Shown here piece after piece: positions 42,350-49,909 of a DNA stretch of 49,909 bases. The DNA is from Mycobacterium gordonae (GTDB lineage Bacteria > Actinomycetota > Actinomycetes > Mycobacteriales > Mycobacteriaceae), in NCBI RefSeq assembly GCF_001417955.2, contig NZ_LKTM01000311.1, positions 1 through 49,909 of the forward strand. The letters run 5' to 3'. Both the position numbers and the translations under genes were made by a program. Below the pieces are notes generated by a model that was given only the letters and a program-made list of their open reading frames with translations, was not told the origin of the DNA and made no database searches. The stretch's first letter is position 1. Each line of letters opens with the position of its first letter.

Positions 42350-42586
42350 CTACTGGTGTGCCTCTTGACGTGCTTCCTGCACCTTGGCCTCGCCACGGGC
42401 AGCCTCGGCCTGAGCCTCGTACTTGGCGGCGTCGCGCTGGGCCTCGGCCTTGTCCTGCTGGGCCTTGCCCTCGTCGACCAGGTCGTTGCGGCCGGTCACC
42501 GTGCCGACGACCTCTTTGGCCTTGCCCTTGACGTCCTCGACGACACCCTTGATGGCCTCGGCCGGACCGCTGTTCTCGTTCGCCAT
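42350..42586 (-). CDS. CsbD family small stress protein
   Basis: 78 aa, strongly charged and helical. The core AEAIKGVVEDVKGKAKEVVGTVTGRNDLVDEGKAQQ is the CsbD repeat-like motif. Family members are general-stress induced and of unknown biochemical role. GGAGAG precedes ATG 42586. It is downstream of, and probably co-transcribed with, the small membrane protein gene. Confidence 0.9.
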   Translation of the reverse strand: MANENSGPAEAIKGVVEDVKGKAKEVVGTVTGRNDLVDEGKAQQDKAEAQRDAAKYEAQAEAARGEAKVQEARQEAHQ

Positions 42587-42638
42587 TGCGCTCTCCTTTT
42601 CGTTTGTTGTCGCTGCCGGTCTTTTCCCGGTGGGAGGG

Positions 42639-42887
42639 TCAGCGCAAACGATCTGGCGATGTGTCGCTCGTCACGACGTCGGACGGCGGTGCCGACGGAG
42701 TCGTGGACGCGGCCGCGGTCTGCGCACCGGCGGTGAGCCGGCGGCGGGCCCACAGCGCGACCGCGACCACCCCACCGATCAACGACAGCCAGAACAACAG
42801 CTGGGTGAGCATCCACGCGAGCTGGGCGCGCACCGCCAGCCCGCGCGCCTGTCCTACGCGATGGGCGACTGCTTTCGTCGTGGTCAT
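42639..42887 (-). CDS. Small one-pass membrane protein, unknown
   Basis: 82 aa with one hydrophobic segment at about 22-45 (AWMLTQLLFWLSLIGGVVAVALW), followed by basic residues and a Thr/Ser/Ala-rich tail. AGGAGGA precedes ATG 42887, so translation is likely efficient. Not recognised as a named family. Next to CsbD and GlsB-type genes it looks like part of a stress-response cluster. Confidence 0.75.
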   Translation of the reverse strand: MTTTKAVAHRVGQARGLAVRAQLAWMLTQLLFWLSLIGGVVAVALWARRRLTAGAQTAAASTTPSAPPSDVVTSDTSPDRLR

Positions 42888-42946
42888 GAGTCCTCCTGAG
42901 GCGAGTTTCTGCTATCCGGTAACCCCGCCAGCCGTCTGCCAAACCC

Positions 42947-42972
42947 GGATTACCGCCCTGGATTACCGCCCT
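42947..42972. repeat. Tandem duplication of a 13-mer
   Basis: GGATTACCGCCCT occurs twice head to tail (42947-42959, 42960-42972). It lies in the 149-bp gap between the divergent small membrane protein and GlsB-like genes. It may be a recent slippage duplication and would alter promoter spacing. Confidence 0.8.
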
Positions 42973-43036
42973 GGAAAGGCGGGCATACCCGTCCGGATCA
43001 ACGCGACGGCAATCGTCGCTATCGAAAGGACTGAAA

Positions 43037-43309
43037 ATGCTCACTCTCGGCGTCATCGGCTGGATCGTCATCGGCGGCCTGGCCGGCTGGATAGGCAGCA
43101 AGATCATGAAGACCGACGGGCAGATGGGTCTCTTCCTCAACATCGTGGTCGGCGTCATCGGAGGGTTGTTGGGCGGTTTTCTGCTGCGTGGATTCGGCGT
43201 GAACGTGGCGGGCGGTGGACTGCTCTTCTCCTTTCTCACTTGCCTGTTGGGCGCGGTCATCCTGCTGGCGATCGTCAAGCTGGTCTCTGGGCGCCGGGTG
43301 TCCCGTTAG
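43037..43309 (+). CDS. GlsB/YeaQ/YmgE family membrane protein
   Basis: 90 aa with three hydrophobic, Gly-rich segments (GVIGWIVIGGLAGWIGSKI, LFLNIVVGVIGGLLGGFLL, LFSFLTCLLGAVILLAIVKLV). These match the transglycosylase-associated protein family induced by stress. Function in detail is unknown. GAAAGGA precedes ATG 43037. Confidence 0.92.
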   Translation: MLTLGVIGWIVIGGLAGWIGSKIMKTDGQMGLFLNIVVGVIGGLLGGFLLRGFGVNVAGGGLLFSFLTCLLGAVILLAIVKLVSGRRVSR

Positions 43310-43377
43310 TTAGTCGAACGCGCTGCGCGCGACGTCTTCGCACGCCTGCCGCAGCTCGCGGAACCAGATACCGTCAG

Positions 43378-43398
43378 GTATCGAAAGGTATACGGTAT
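43378..43398. promoter_or_regulatory. 21-bp dyad operator, copy 3
   Basis: GTATCGA-N7-ACGGTAT, ending 38 bp before ATG 43437. It matches copy 5 at 49720 at 18 of 21 positions, including most of the spacer. It indicates that the downstream crotonase belongs to the same regulon. Confidence 0.7.
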
Positions 43399-43436
43399 GG
43401 GTGAACAATCCGCCGGCATTCCGCGAGGAGTCACCG

Positions 43437-44267
43437 ATGAGCGCAGCAGACGCCGAAGACGCGGTGCTGTATGAGGCCACTCCGACCGGTGTCGCGATCG
43501 TCACGCTCAATCGTCCGGATCGGCTCAACGCCTGGGGTCCCGACATGGCGGGACCCTTTTACGCGGCGTTAGATCGCGCCGAGCGCGACCCCTCGATCAA
43601 GGTGATCGTGGTGACCGGCCGGGGCCGCGCGTTCTGTGCCGGGGCCCACCTGGGTGCGCCCGGATCGGCGGGCCGCGTAGGCGAGTCGCTGGAAAATGCC
43701 GGCGGCAAGAGCGTCGCGGATCTGGTGGGGGAACGGCCGCCGCACTTCGTGACCGAATTGCGCAAGCCGGTCATCGCGGCGATCAACGGGCCGTGCGTCG
43801 GAATCGGATTGACTCAGGCACTGATGTGCGACGTCCGATTCGCCGCGGCCGGAGCCAAATTCGGCGCGGTGTTCGCCCGCCGCGGTCTGATCGCCGAGTT
43901 CGGCATCTCCTGGATCCTGCCGCGTCTGGTCGGTTGGGGTGTCGCGCTGGACCTGCTGCTGAGCGGCCGCACATTCCTGGCCGACGAGGCGGCCCAACTG
44001 GGACTGGTCAAGGAAGTCGTACCGCCCGAGACGCTGATGGCGCGGGTCCTCGAATACGCCGACGACATCGCCGCATTCTGTTCTCCAACGGCGATGGCGG
44101 TGATCAAGCGCCAGGCCTACGAAGACACCACCAGAGATGTCGTCACCGCCACCGCGGACGCCGAAGCGCTGATGTGGGAGGCCCTTCCGCGCCCCGATGT
44201 CGTGGAAGGCATCGTCAGCTTCCTGCAGAAGCGGCCACCGCACTTCCCGTCGCTCACCGACATCTGA
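43437..44267 (+). CDS. Enoyl-CoA hydratase/isomerase family protein
   Basis: 276 aa. Oxyanion segments are FCAGAHL and CVGIGLT. Thr126 replaces the first catalytic Glu, while Glu154 in GLIAEFGIS occupies the isomerase-type acid position, so an isomerase role is more likely. ATG 43437 follows GAGGAG; the open frame extends 12 codons upstream into the operator region. It stands alone behind dyad copy 3. Confidence 0.9.
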   Translation: MSAADAEDAVLYEATPTGVAIVTLNRPDRLNAWGPDMAGPFYAALDRAERDPSIKVIVVTGRGRAFCAGAHLGAPGSAGRVGESLENAGGKSVADLVGERPPHFVTELRKPVIAAINGPCVGIGLTQALMCDVRFAAAGAKFGAVFARRGLIAEFGISWILPRLVGWGVALDLLLSGRTFLADEAAQLGLVKEVVPPETLMARVLEYADDIAAFCSPTAMAVIKRQAYEDTTRDVVTATADAEALMWEALPRPDVVEGIVSFLQKRPPHFPSLTDI

Positions 44268-44356
44268 CCCGCATCTTCTCGTAGCCGTCCACACGGTCGT
44301 CGACCGCGCGGCATCTTTCGTGCTCGTCAATCCCGGCTATCATGTTGTTCTATGCC

Positions 44357-44372
44357 ATACCCGGTAGGGTAT
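44357..44372. promoter_or_regulatory. Palindrome ATACCC-N4-GGGTAT upstream of mmpS
   Basis: Perfect 6-bp arms with GGTA between, 117 bp before the mmpS ATG, in a 222-bp gap otherwise without clear signals. The same arms and spacing occur at 47847-47862 before the thioredoxin gene. Confidence 0.65.
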
Positions 44373-44489
44373 AATATCGGTCAGGAGCACGACCGAAGAC
44401 CGTCGCAATCGAGGTCAAACGACCCTTCCGGCGCTTCGGAACCGGCGCGAGACTCACTGAAGCAATGCCGATAGACGAGGGGAACCGTC

Positions 44490-44921
44490 ATGCTCACCCT
44501 TCTCAAGCGAGCCTGGATACCGCTTGTCGTCGTTGTCGCCGTCGCATTGGGCGGCATCGCCGTTCAGCGACTGCGTGGCGTCTTCGGCTCCGACAAGCTG
44601 TTCTCGACGACCGGGAGTGCCGCAGAGACGATCGTGCCCTTCAACCCGAAGACCGTGACCTACGAGGTTTTTGGGCCCAGTGACACGAGTGGGAGTCTGA
44701 GCTACCTGAACAAGGATGCGGTGCCCGAGGAAGCGAAGTTCAGCAGTCTGCCGTGGACGTACACGATTTCGACGACGAACCCGGCGGTCATCGCCAACGT
44801 CGTGGCGCAGGGCGACAGCGACCGTATCGGCTGCCGCATCACCGTCAACGGCGATGTCCGGGACGAACAGTCATCCACCGGGCATCACGCCCAGACCTTC
44901 TGTCTGGTGAAAGCCGCATGA
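44490..44921 (+). CDS. MmpS family transport accessory protein
   Basis: 143 aa. One N-terminal membrane helix (IPLVVVVAVALGGIAVQRL) precedes an extracytoplasmic beta-sandwich. Typical MmpS elements are VTYEVFGPS, LSYLNKDAVPEE, PWTYTISTTNP and the paired cysteines in RIGCRITVNG and QTFCLV. MmpS proteins assist MmpL lipid or siderophore exporters. The stop overlaps the MmpL ATG by 4 nt. Confidence 0.93.
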   Translation: MLTLLKRAWIPLVVVVAVALGGIAVQRLRGVFGSDKLFSTTGSAAETIVPFNPKTVTYEVFGPSDTSGSLSYLNKDAVPEEAKFSSLPWTYTISTTNPAVIANVVAQGDSDRIGCRITVNGDVRDEQSSTGHHAQTFCLVKAA

Positions 44922-47830
44922 ACACCAACACCGACAGCCGTCCGCGCTTCATGCGCTTTGTCCGGGCGTTCGCCATTCCGATCATCCTGGTCTGGCTGCT
45001 CTTGACGCTCGCCGTCAATCTCCTGGTGCCGCCGATCGAATCGGTCGCCCGCACCCACGCGGTGACGATGTCGCCGCAGGACGCACCCGCCATGATCGCG
45101 GCCAAGCGTATTGGCGCAACCTTCCACGAGTCCGACTCGGACAGCATCGTGATGGTCGTCCTGGAGAGCAACAAAGACTTAGGTGACCAGGCACACGCGT
45201 ACTACGACGGACTCATCACAAAGCTGGCTGCGGACACCAAACACGTTCAGCACGTTCAGAATCTGTGGGGCGACCGGATCACCGCCGCGGGTTCTCAGAG
45301 CGGGGACGGCAAGGCGGCCTACGTCCAGCTCAACGTGGCCGGCAATCAGGGCAGCACGCTAGGAAACGAGTCCGTCGACGCGGTCCGCAAGATCGTCGAC
45401 GAGTCCAAACCGCCGCCCGGCCTCAAGACCTACGTGACCGGCCCGGCGGCGCTGACGACAGACATGAACGAAGCGGCCGACAAAAGCATGTTCAAGATGA
45501 TGGGCGTGACCGGTGTGGTCATCATGATCATGCTGTTCGTGGTCTACCGCTCCGTCGTCACGGTGCTGCTGGTTCTGGTGATGGTCGGCTTCGAAATGGG
45601 CACGGCCAGAGGAGTGATCGCGCTTCTCGGACGCTACGACCTGTTGGGCTTTTCGACGTTCGTCGTCGCCATGCTGTCGTCGCTGGCCATCGCGGCCGGC
45701 ACGGACTACGCGATCTTCCTGATCGGCCGCTATCAAGAGGCACGTCAGAACGGCGAGGACCGGGAAACGGCCTACTACAGCATGTTTCGCGGTACCTATC
45801 ACGTCATCCTGGGGTCGGGCCTGACGATCGCCGGTGCGTCCTTCTGCCTGCACTTCGCGCGACTGTCGTACTTCAAGGCCCTCGGCATCCCGTCGGCGCT
45901 GGGCCTGCTCATCGTGATCGCGGGCGCGCTGACCGCGGCGCCGGCGATCGTCGCGGTGGCGACCCGATTCGGACTGCTCGATCCCAAGCGGATGATCAAG
46001 ACGCGGGGATGGCGCCGGATGGGCACCGCGACCGTCCGCTGGCCGGGACCGATTTTCGTGGCGTCATTACTCATCGCACTGGTCGGGCTGCTCATCGTGC
46101 CGACGATGTCGATCAGCTACAACGATCGTTACTACATCCCGTCGAATCTGCCGTCCAACGTCGGATACAACGCCGCGGAAAAGCATTTCAGCGCGGCCCG
46201 GCTCAATCCCGACATCCTCATGATCGAGGGCGACCATGACATGCGGAACTCCAGCGACATGATCATCCTGGACCGGATCGCCAAGGACATCTTCCGGACG
46301 CCCGGAATCGCCCGCGTCCAGAGCATCACCAGACCACTGGGCGGGCCGATCGAGCACAGTTCGATCCCGTTCCAGGTCAGCATGCAAGCATTGCCGATTC
46401 AACAGAACCTGCAGTTCATGAAGGACCGGATGGCCGACATGCTCACCATGAGTGACGATCTCGGCGTCATGATCGGCTCAATGCAACGCATGCAGGGCCT
46501 GATGAAGCAGATGAGCGGCACGACTCACCACATGGTGGGCGATATGGGTGCTATGAAGGCCACGCTCGACGAGATGCGGGATCATCTGGCGGACTTCGAC
46601 GACTTCGCACGGCCGTTCCGCAGCTACTTGTATTGGGAGCAGCACTGTTTCAACATTCCCGCGTGCTGGGCGGCGAAGTCGGTGTTCGAGGCGATCGACG
46701 GGGTGGACAAGTTCAGTTCCGACATGACCACGCTGATCGGCGACATGAACAATATCGACGCGCTGTTGCCCAGGATGCTGGCAGAGTTCCCGCCGATCAT
46801 CGCGGTCGCGCAGTCGATGCAGGGGACCCTGCTGACGCTGCACAGCAGCTTCTCCGGTCTGGTCACTCAGATGTCGCGGATGACCGATACCGCAAGCGCG
46901 ATGGGTCAGGCATTCGACTCCTCCAAAGCCGACGACTACTTCTACCTGCCACCGGAGGCGTTCGACAACCCCGACTTTCAGCGGGGCCTGAAGCTGTTCT
47001 TGTCGCCGGACGGCAAGGCGGCCCGGTTCATCATCACCCACGACTCCGACCCGGCGACGCCCAAAGGCATTGCGGCGGTGAAGCCGGAACTCAATGCCGC
47101 ACACGAAGCCGTCAAGGGCACACCGCTGGCCAACGCCAGGTTCTATCTCACCGGCACGGCCGCGGTGTACAACGACATCCAGACCGGCTCTCAGTTCGAC
47201 CTGTTGATCGTCGGAATCGCCGCACTGACACTGATTTTCGTGGTGATGGTGGTCATCACCCGAGCGCTGGTGGCATCGCTGGTGATCGTCGGCACGGTCT
47301 TGTTGTCGCTAGGAGCGGCGTTCGGGCTGTCGGTCCTGGTGTGGCAGCACATCCTCGGCCTGGACCTGAACTGGATCGCGCCGGTGTTCGGGCTGATCAT
47401 CCTGTTGGCGGTCGGGTCCGACTACAACCTGTTGCTCGTCTCGCGATTCCAGGAGGAGATCGGCGCCGGGTTGCGCACCGGGATCATCCGCTCGATGGGT
47501 GAGACCGGTGGCGTCGTCACTGCCGCGGGTCTGGTTTTCGCGTTCACCATGATGTCCATGGCCGCCAGTGACCTGAGCTCAATCGGCCAGGCCGGCAGCA
47601 CGATTGGGCTCGGCCTGTTGTTCGACACCCTGATCGTGCGATCGCTCATGACACCATCGATCGCCGCACTGCTCGGCAGGTGGTTCTGGTGGCCGCTGAA
47701 GGTGCGGCCTCGCCCGGCCAGTTCGATGCTGCGGCCCTTCGGCCCCCGCCGATTGGTGCGCTCGCTTCTGCTGGGTGAAGAGGCCGATGCGGCGAAGCCC
47801 GTCGAACACCGGGAGCCGGTGCGGGTGTAG
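44918..47830 (+). CDS. MmpL family RND transporter
   Basis: 970 aa. An N-terminal helix, an extracytoplasmic loop (about 40-200), a block of helices from about 190 to 400 with DYAIFLIGRYQEARQNG, a long second loop, then a second block with GSDYNLLLVSRFQEEIGAG. The Asp-Tyr pairs in the two blocks are the conserved proton-relay pairs of MmpL proteins. It probably exports a lipid, glycolipid or siderophore-like compound to the envelope. The cargo is not evident; the nearby acyl-CoA genes suggest a lipid. Confidence 0.94.
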   Translation: MNTNTDSRPRFMRFVRAFAIPIILVWLLLTLAVNLLVPPIESVARTHAVTMSPQDAPAMIAAKRIGATFHESDSDSIVMVVLESNKDLGDQAHAYYDGLITKLAADTKHVQHVQNLWGDRITAAGSQSGDGKAAYVQLNVAGNQGSTLGNESVDAVRKIVDESKPPPGLKTYVTGPAALTTDMNEAADKSMFKMMGVTGVVIMIMLFVVYRSVVTVLLVLVMVGFEMGTARGVIALLGRYDLLGFSTFVVAMLSSLAIAAGTDYAIFLIGRYQEARQNGEDRETAYYSMFRGTYHVILGSGLTIAGASFCLHFARLSYFKALGIPSALGLLIVIAGALTAAPAIVAVATRFGLLDPKRMIKTRGWRRMGTATVRWPGPIFVASLLIALVGLLIVPTMSISYNDRYYIPSNLPSNVGYNAAEKHFSAARLNPDILMIEGDHDMRNSSDMIILDRIAKDIFRTPGIARVQSITRPLGGPIEHSSIPFQVSMQALPIQQNLQFMKDRMADMLTMSDDLGVMIGSMQRMQGLMKQMSGTTHHMVGDMGAMKATLDEMRDHLADFDDFARPFRSYLYWEQHCFNIPACWAAKSVFEAIDGVDKFSSDMTTLIGDMNNIDALLPRMLAEFPPIIAVAQSMQGTLLTLHSSFSGLVTQMSRMTDTASAMGQAFDSSKADDYFYLPPEAFDNPDFQRGLKLFLSPDGKAARFIITHDSDPATPKGIAAVKPELNAAHEAVKGTPLANARFYLTGTAAVYNDIQTGSQFDLLIVGIAALTLIFVVMVVITRALVASLVIVGTVLLSLGAAFGLSVLVWQHILGLDLNWIAPVFGLIILLAVGSDYNLLLVSRFQEEIGAGLRTGIIRSMGETGGVVTAAGLVFAFTMMSMAASDLSSIGQAGSTIGLGLLFDTLIVRSLMTPSIAALLGRWFWWPLKVRPRPASSMLRPFGPRRLVRSLLLGEEADAAKPVEHREPVRV

Positions 47831-47846
47831 GCCCGTCCTTGCGGGA

Positions 47847-47862
47847 ATACCCATAGGGGTAT
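47847..47862. promoter_or_regulatory. Palindrome ATACCC-N4-GGGTAT upstream of thioredoxin
   Basis: Perfect 6-bp arms with ATAG between, 62 bp before the thioredoxin ATG and just after the MmpL stop. A G-tract flanked by AT resembles CsoR/CstR-type operators, some of which respond to persulfide or copper. The arms equal those upstream of mmpS. Confidence 0.6.
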
Positions 47863-47924
47863 AGGGGTTAATGCTGTAGCAGCGGTCAGAGACCGCCGAT
47901 GTCCCTACAGTCGAAGGAGCAACC

Positions 47925-48299
47925 ATGACCGTCAAGTCCCTCACCGCAGACGATTTCGAAGCAACAATCGTGGCCAACCCCATTGTGCTGGTCGACTTCT
48001 GGGCGCCGTGGTGTGGTCCGTGCCGAGGGTTCGCACCGGTTTTCGAGCGGTCCGCGCAACAGCACGCCGACGTGGTGCACGCGAAGGTGGACACCGATGC
48101 CGAGCGGGAACTCGCTGCGACGGTGGGAATCCGCTCGGTGCCCACGATCATGGCGTTCCGGGACGGCATCCTGGTGTACAGCCAGGCCGGGGCGATGCCG
48201 CCCGCGGTCTTGGAAGACCTGATTGGCAAGGTCAAAGGCCTGGACATGAACGCGGTGCGCGCCCAGATCGCCCAGCGTAAGGCGGCCGCCAGCGCCTGA
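47925..48299 (+). CDS. Thioredoxin
   Basis: 124 aa. The redox site is WCGPC in VDFWAPWCGPCRGFAPVF (about residues 29-33), with the cis-Pro in RSVPTIMAF. It resembles Rv1471 (TrxB1) as I recall. It reduces protein disulfides in the cytoplasm. A 20-aa basic extension follows the fold. Its own leader carries a CsoR/CstR-like palindrome, and a bidirectional hairpin follows. Confidence 0.94.
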   Translation: MTVKSLTADDFEATIVANPIVLVDFWAPWCGPCRGFAPVFERSAQQHADVVHAKVDTDAERELAATVGIRSVPTIMAFRDGILVYSQAGAMPPAVLEDLIGKVKGLDMNAVRAQIAQRKAAASA

Positions 48300-48313
48300 C
48301 CGTCCGGTCAGGC
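48294..48313. terminator. Perfect hairpin joining two convergent stop codons
   Basis: GCCTGACC and GGTCAGGC flank GTCC. The thioredoxin TGA (48297-48299) lies in one arm and the CoA transferase TGA (complement of 48308-48310) in the other. It fits a compact bidirectional terminator. Confidence 0.7.
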
Positions 48314-49534
48314 GATGGCGCCGGCGTCTTTCAGTGCGGCGATTCGGTCCCAGTCCATGCCGATCTCCATCAGGACGATCTCGGTGTGCTCGGAGGCCTG
48401 AGGAGCCCGGGTGGTCTCCAACGGTTCGTGATTGAACTGGACCGGACCGCGCACCACCTTGAAGGGCGCTCCGCCGCTGGCCACTTCGACCTCGGAGATC
48501 ATGTCGTTGGCGATCGCCTGCTCGTCGTCGGCCAGGTCCAGCAGGCTCTGGAACGGTGCCCACTGGCCCCTCATGGTCTTCAGATGCTGTCGCCAATAGG
48601 CGAATGGCTTGCCGGCGAACGCATCCGCGATGAGCTTGGCGGCCGCGTCGGCGTTCTGGATCAGCGGTAGTACCTCCGAGAAGCGGGGGTCGTCGGCGGC
48701 ATCCGGGATCCCGAGGTGCTCGAAAGTATCCCGGATCAACCCGGTAGGGCTGATGATGCAGAGATTGATGGTGCCGCCGTCTGAGGTCAGGTAGTTGCCC
48801 ATGAACGGGTTCACCGAAGGCGCCAACGAACCGGGCATGGGTGTGCGCATCACCTCTCCGGTCTCCATGCCCTGGGTGACGCTCGCGCCCGCCGCCCACC
48901 ATGCGGTGCTCAGCAGCGACACGTCGAGTTCGACGGCTTCACCGGTACGTTCCCGGTGCAGCAGTGCCGCCGAGATACCCCCAGCGATGAACATGCCGCC
49001 GATGGAGTCGCCGAATGCGGGAATGCCTTGTCCCAGTGCGCCGCCCAGTTCCGCCGGGGTCAGGGCGTAACCGACGCCGCTGCGCGTCCAGAACGCCGTC
49101 CCATCATATCCGCCGGTCTGACGTTCCGGGCCCTTGTCGCCGTACGCCGAACCGCGGGCGTAGACGATGTCGGGATTGGCCGCCCGGATGTGTTCGACGT
49201 CGAACTTGTTCTTCTGCCGTTGCGCGGGCAGGTAATTGGTGAGGAAGACGTCGGAAACCTTGGCCAGTTCGTAGAGCACCTCCTGGCCGCCGGGTGTGGA
49301 CACGTCGACGCCGACGCTGCGTTTCCCGCGGTTGGGATGCTCCATCAGGGGATGACGGTCCGGGTTGATCTGAATGCCACCCATGTTCAGAAACCCCCGC
49401 TGGGTGTCTCCCCGTGTGGGGTGCTCGACCTTGATGACGTCGGCTCCCCAGTCAGCCAGGATCGCGCCCGCGGCCGGAACGAAGGTGAACTGTGCAACCT
49501 CGAGGACGCGAATGCCCTGCATCACTTTGATCAT
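48308..49534 (-). CDS. CaiB/BaiF family CoA transferase (class III)
   Basis: 408 aa. N-terminal GIRVLEVAQFTFVPAAGAILADWGADVIKVEHP, NRGKRSVGVDVSTPGGQEVL, and the likely catalytic Asp in TGGYDGTAFWTRSG. It should transfer CoA between acids. ATG 49534 gives the conserved start; the frame remains open to the window edge but the extension is not supported. Dyad copy 4 lies 41 bp upstream, so it probably joins the local regulon. Confidence 0.92.
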   Translation of the reverse strand: MIKVMQGIRVLEVAQFTFVPAAGAILADWGADVIKVEHPTRGDTQRGFLNMGGIQINPDRHPLMEHPNRGKRSVGVDVSTPGGQEVLYELAKVSDVFLTNYLPAQRQKNKFDVEHIRAANPDIVYARGSAYGDKGPERQTGGYDGTAFWTRSGVGYALTPAELGGALGQGIPAFGDSIGGMFIAGGISAALLHRERTGEAVELDVSLLSTAWWAAGASVTQGMETGEVMRTPMPGSLAPSVNPFMGNYLTSDGGTINLCIISPTGLIRDTFEHLGIPDAADDPRFSEVLPLIQNADAAAKLIADAFAGKPFAYWRQHLKTMRGQWAPFQSLLDLADDEQAIANDMISEVEVASGGAPFKVVRGPVQFNHEPLETTRAPQASEHTEIVLMEIGMDWDRIAALKDAGAIA

Positions 49535-49574
49535 CTGCCAGCCTGCTTTCGTGGAGGGTCCCCCACCGGGTCCC

Positions 49575-49595
49575 CTACTGTAATTACCACAGTAG
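49575..49595. promoter_or_regulatory. 21-bp dyad operator, copy 4
   Basis: CTACTGT-N7-ACAGTAG, with perfect 7-bp arms, the most symmetric copy. It ends the promoter of the minus-strand CoA transferase gene. Confidence 0.7.
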
Positions 49596-49719
49596 AAACC
49601 GGTCAGGGTGCCGGTGCGCCGTGCGGGCCGGGTCGGGCTGCCGAAAGTCGCCACTGGCAGGCGGTTTGAGCAGGCATTCACCCGTTCCGCGAGGGGCTCG
49701 AGGAACATTGCAGAAAGCA

Positions 49720-49740
49720 GTACCGATAGGTATACAGTAT
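49720..49740. promoter_or_regulatory. 21-bp dyad operator, copy 5
   Basis: GTACCGA-N7-ACAGTAT. It overlaps a shorter perfect palindrome ACAGTA-TC-TACTGT (49734-49747), so two half-site pairings are possible. It matches copy 3 at 18 of 21 positions. No certain gene starts beside it on the plus strand within the window. Confidence 0.65.
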
Positions 49741-49865
49741 CTACTGTGCGCTCGTCGCGCGGCGGCCCGCGCAGCAGTACGGACAGGGATTGGGAGGACG
49801 TCCACGATGGCAACCCTGGGCTACCGGGCGATCCCTGCGTGCCAGGGTGAGTTGAGTCCAGTGGT

Positions 49866-49909
49866 TCATAGCAAACCGGCCTGATGCAGGGCGAGATACG
49901 GATCAACAC
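49866..49909 (-). CDS. Possible C-terminal end of an unidentified gene (partial)
   Basis: The minus strand reads VDPYLALHQAGLL followed by TGA (complement of 49866-49868). The residues look like a protein C-terminus, but only 13 codons are visible, too few to identify. It would lie upstream of the CoA transferase gene on the same strand. Confidence 0.3.
   Translation of the reverse strand, partial: VDPYLALHQAGLL

Larger units (their letters stand above)
49535..49865. promoter_or_regulatory. 331-bp intergenic region with two dyads and a small ORF
   Basis: It contains dyad copies 4 and 5 and a 25-codon ORF (ATG 49807 to TGA 49884, MATLGYRAIP...) behind GGGAGGA. I see no known family in that ORF. 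Its strong ribosome site is the only support, and it runs into the coding end at the right edge, so I do not call it a gene. Confidence 0.4.

Noticed and set aside
47859..47879. Possible sixth 21-bp dyad before thioredoxin (GTATAGG-N7-GCTGTAG)
   Set aside because: Only about half the positions match and the left half lacks the TAC; it also overlaps the stronger ATACCC palindrome.
49807..49884. 25-codon ORF with a good ribosome site
   Set aside because: No homology that I can recognise, and it overlaps a likely coding end on the other strand.

Overview
The window looks like chromosome from a slow-growing Mycobacterium. It is GC-rich, uses many GTG starts, opens with a PE_PGRS gene, and its first 18.6 kb follow the gene order I recall from the M. 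tuberculosis Rv1325c-Rv1343c segment. Rv numbers and homologies are recalled from family knowledge; no search was run.

Layout. (1) 1-706: 5' part of a PE_PGRS gene. (2) 835-7962: glycogen/alpha-glucan block, with glgE-glgB on the minus strand divergent from glgP. (3) 7996-11301: dinG and pncB1 on the minus strand, divergent from clpS. (4) 11357-17894: a conserved plus-strand run of clpS, a DUF2017 gene, an S58 peptidase gene, mec, cysO, a rhomboid protease gene, murI, a cyclic-nucleotide phosphodiesterase-like gene, rph and rdgB. cysM, normally between cysO and the rhomboid gene, is absent. (5) 17896-18848: DUF3817 and LprD-like membrane proteins and a tRNA-Leu(UAG). (6) 18974-21342: a ferredoxin-type reductase and a membrane fatty acyl desaturase. 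(7) 21339-24601: DUF3072, a TIGR03085-type protein, a phosphotransferase-like protein, and a TetR/membrane-protein pair with two clear operators. A decayed piece of a LuxR-family regulator gene lies beside it.

(8) 24879-49909 is an accessory acyl-CoA metabolism region. One unit is a divergent acyl-CoA dehydrogenase facing a tightly coupled SDR-thiolase-CoA transferase-acyl-CoA dehydrogenase-GntR operon. A second is a six-gene minus-strand operon (three crotonase-fold proteins, then three acyl-CoA ligases) facing a thioesterase-crotonase pair. Around it lie a TetR regulator, a DapA-like aldolase, stress-type small proteins, another crotonase, an MmpS/MmpL transporter pair, a thioredoxin and a second CoA transferase. 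The substrate is not evident.

The most interesting signal is regulatory. A 21-bp dyad of roughly nTACnGn-N7-nYnGTAn recurs at five promoters between 38.6 and 49.7 kb (38598, 41113, 43378, 49575, 49720). The sites lie upstream of the six-gene operon, the TetR gene, a lone crotonase gene, the CoA transferase gene, and near the right edge. This suggests a local regulon run by the TetR protein at 40305-41063. A different palindrome, ATACCC-N4-GGGTAT, stands before both mmpS and the thioredoxin gene.
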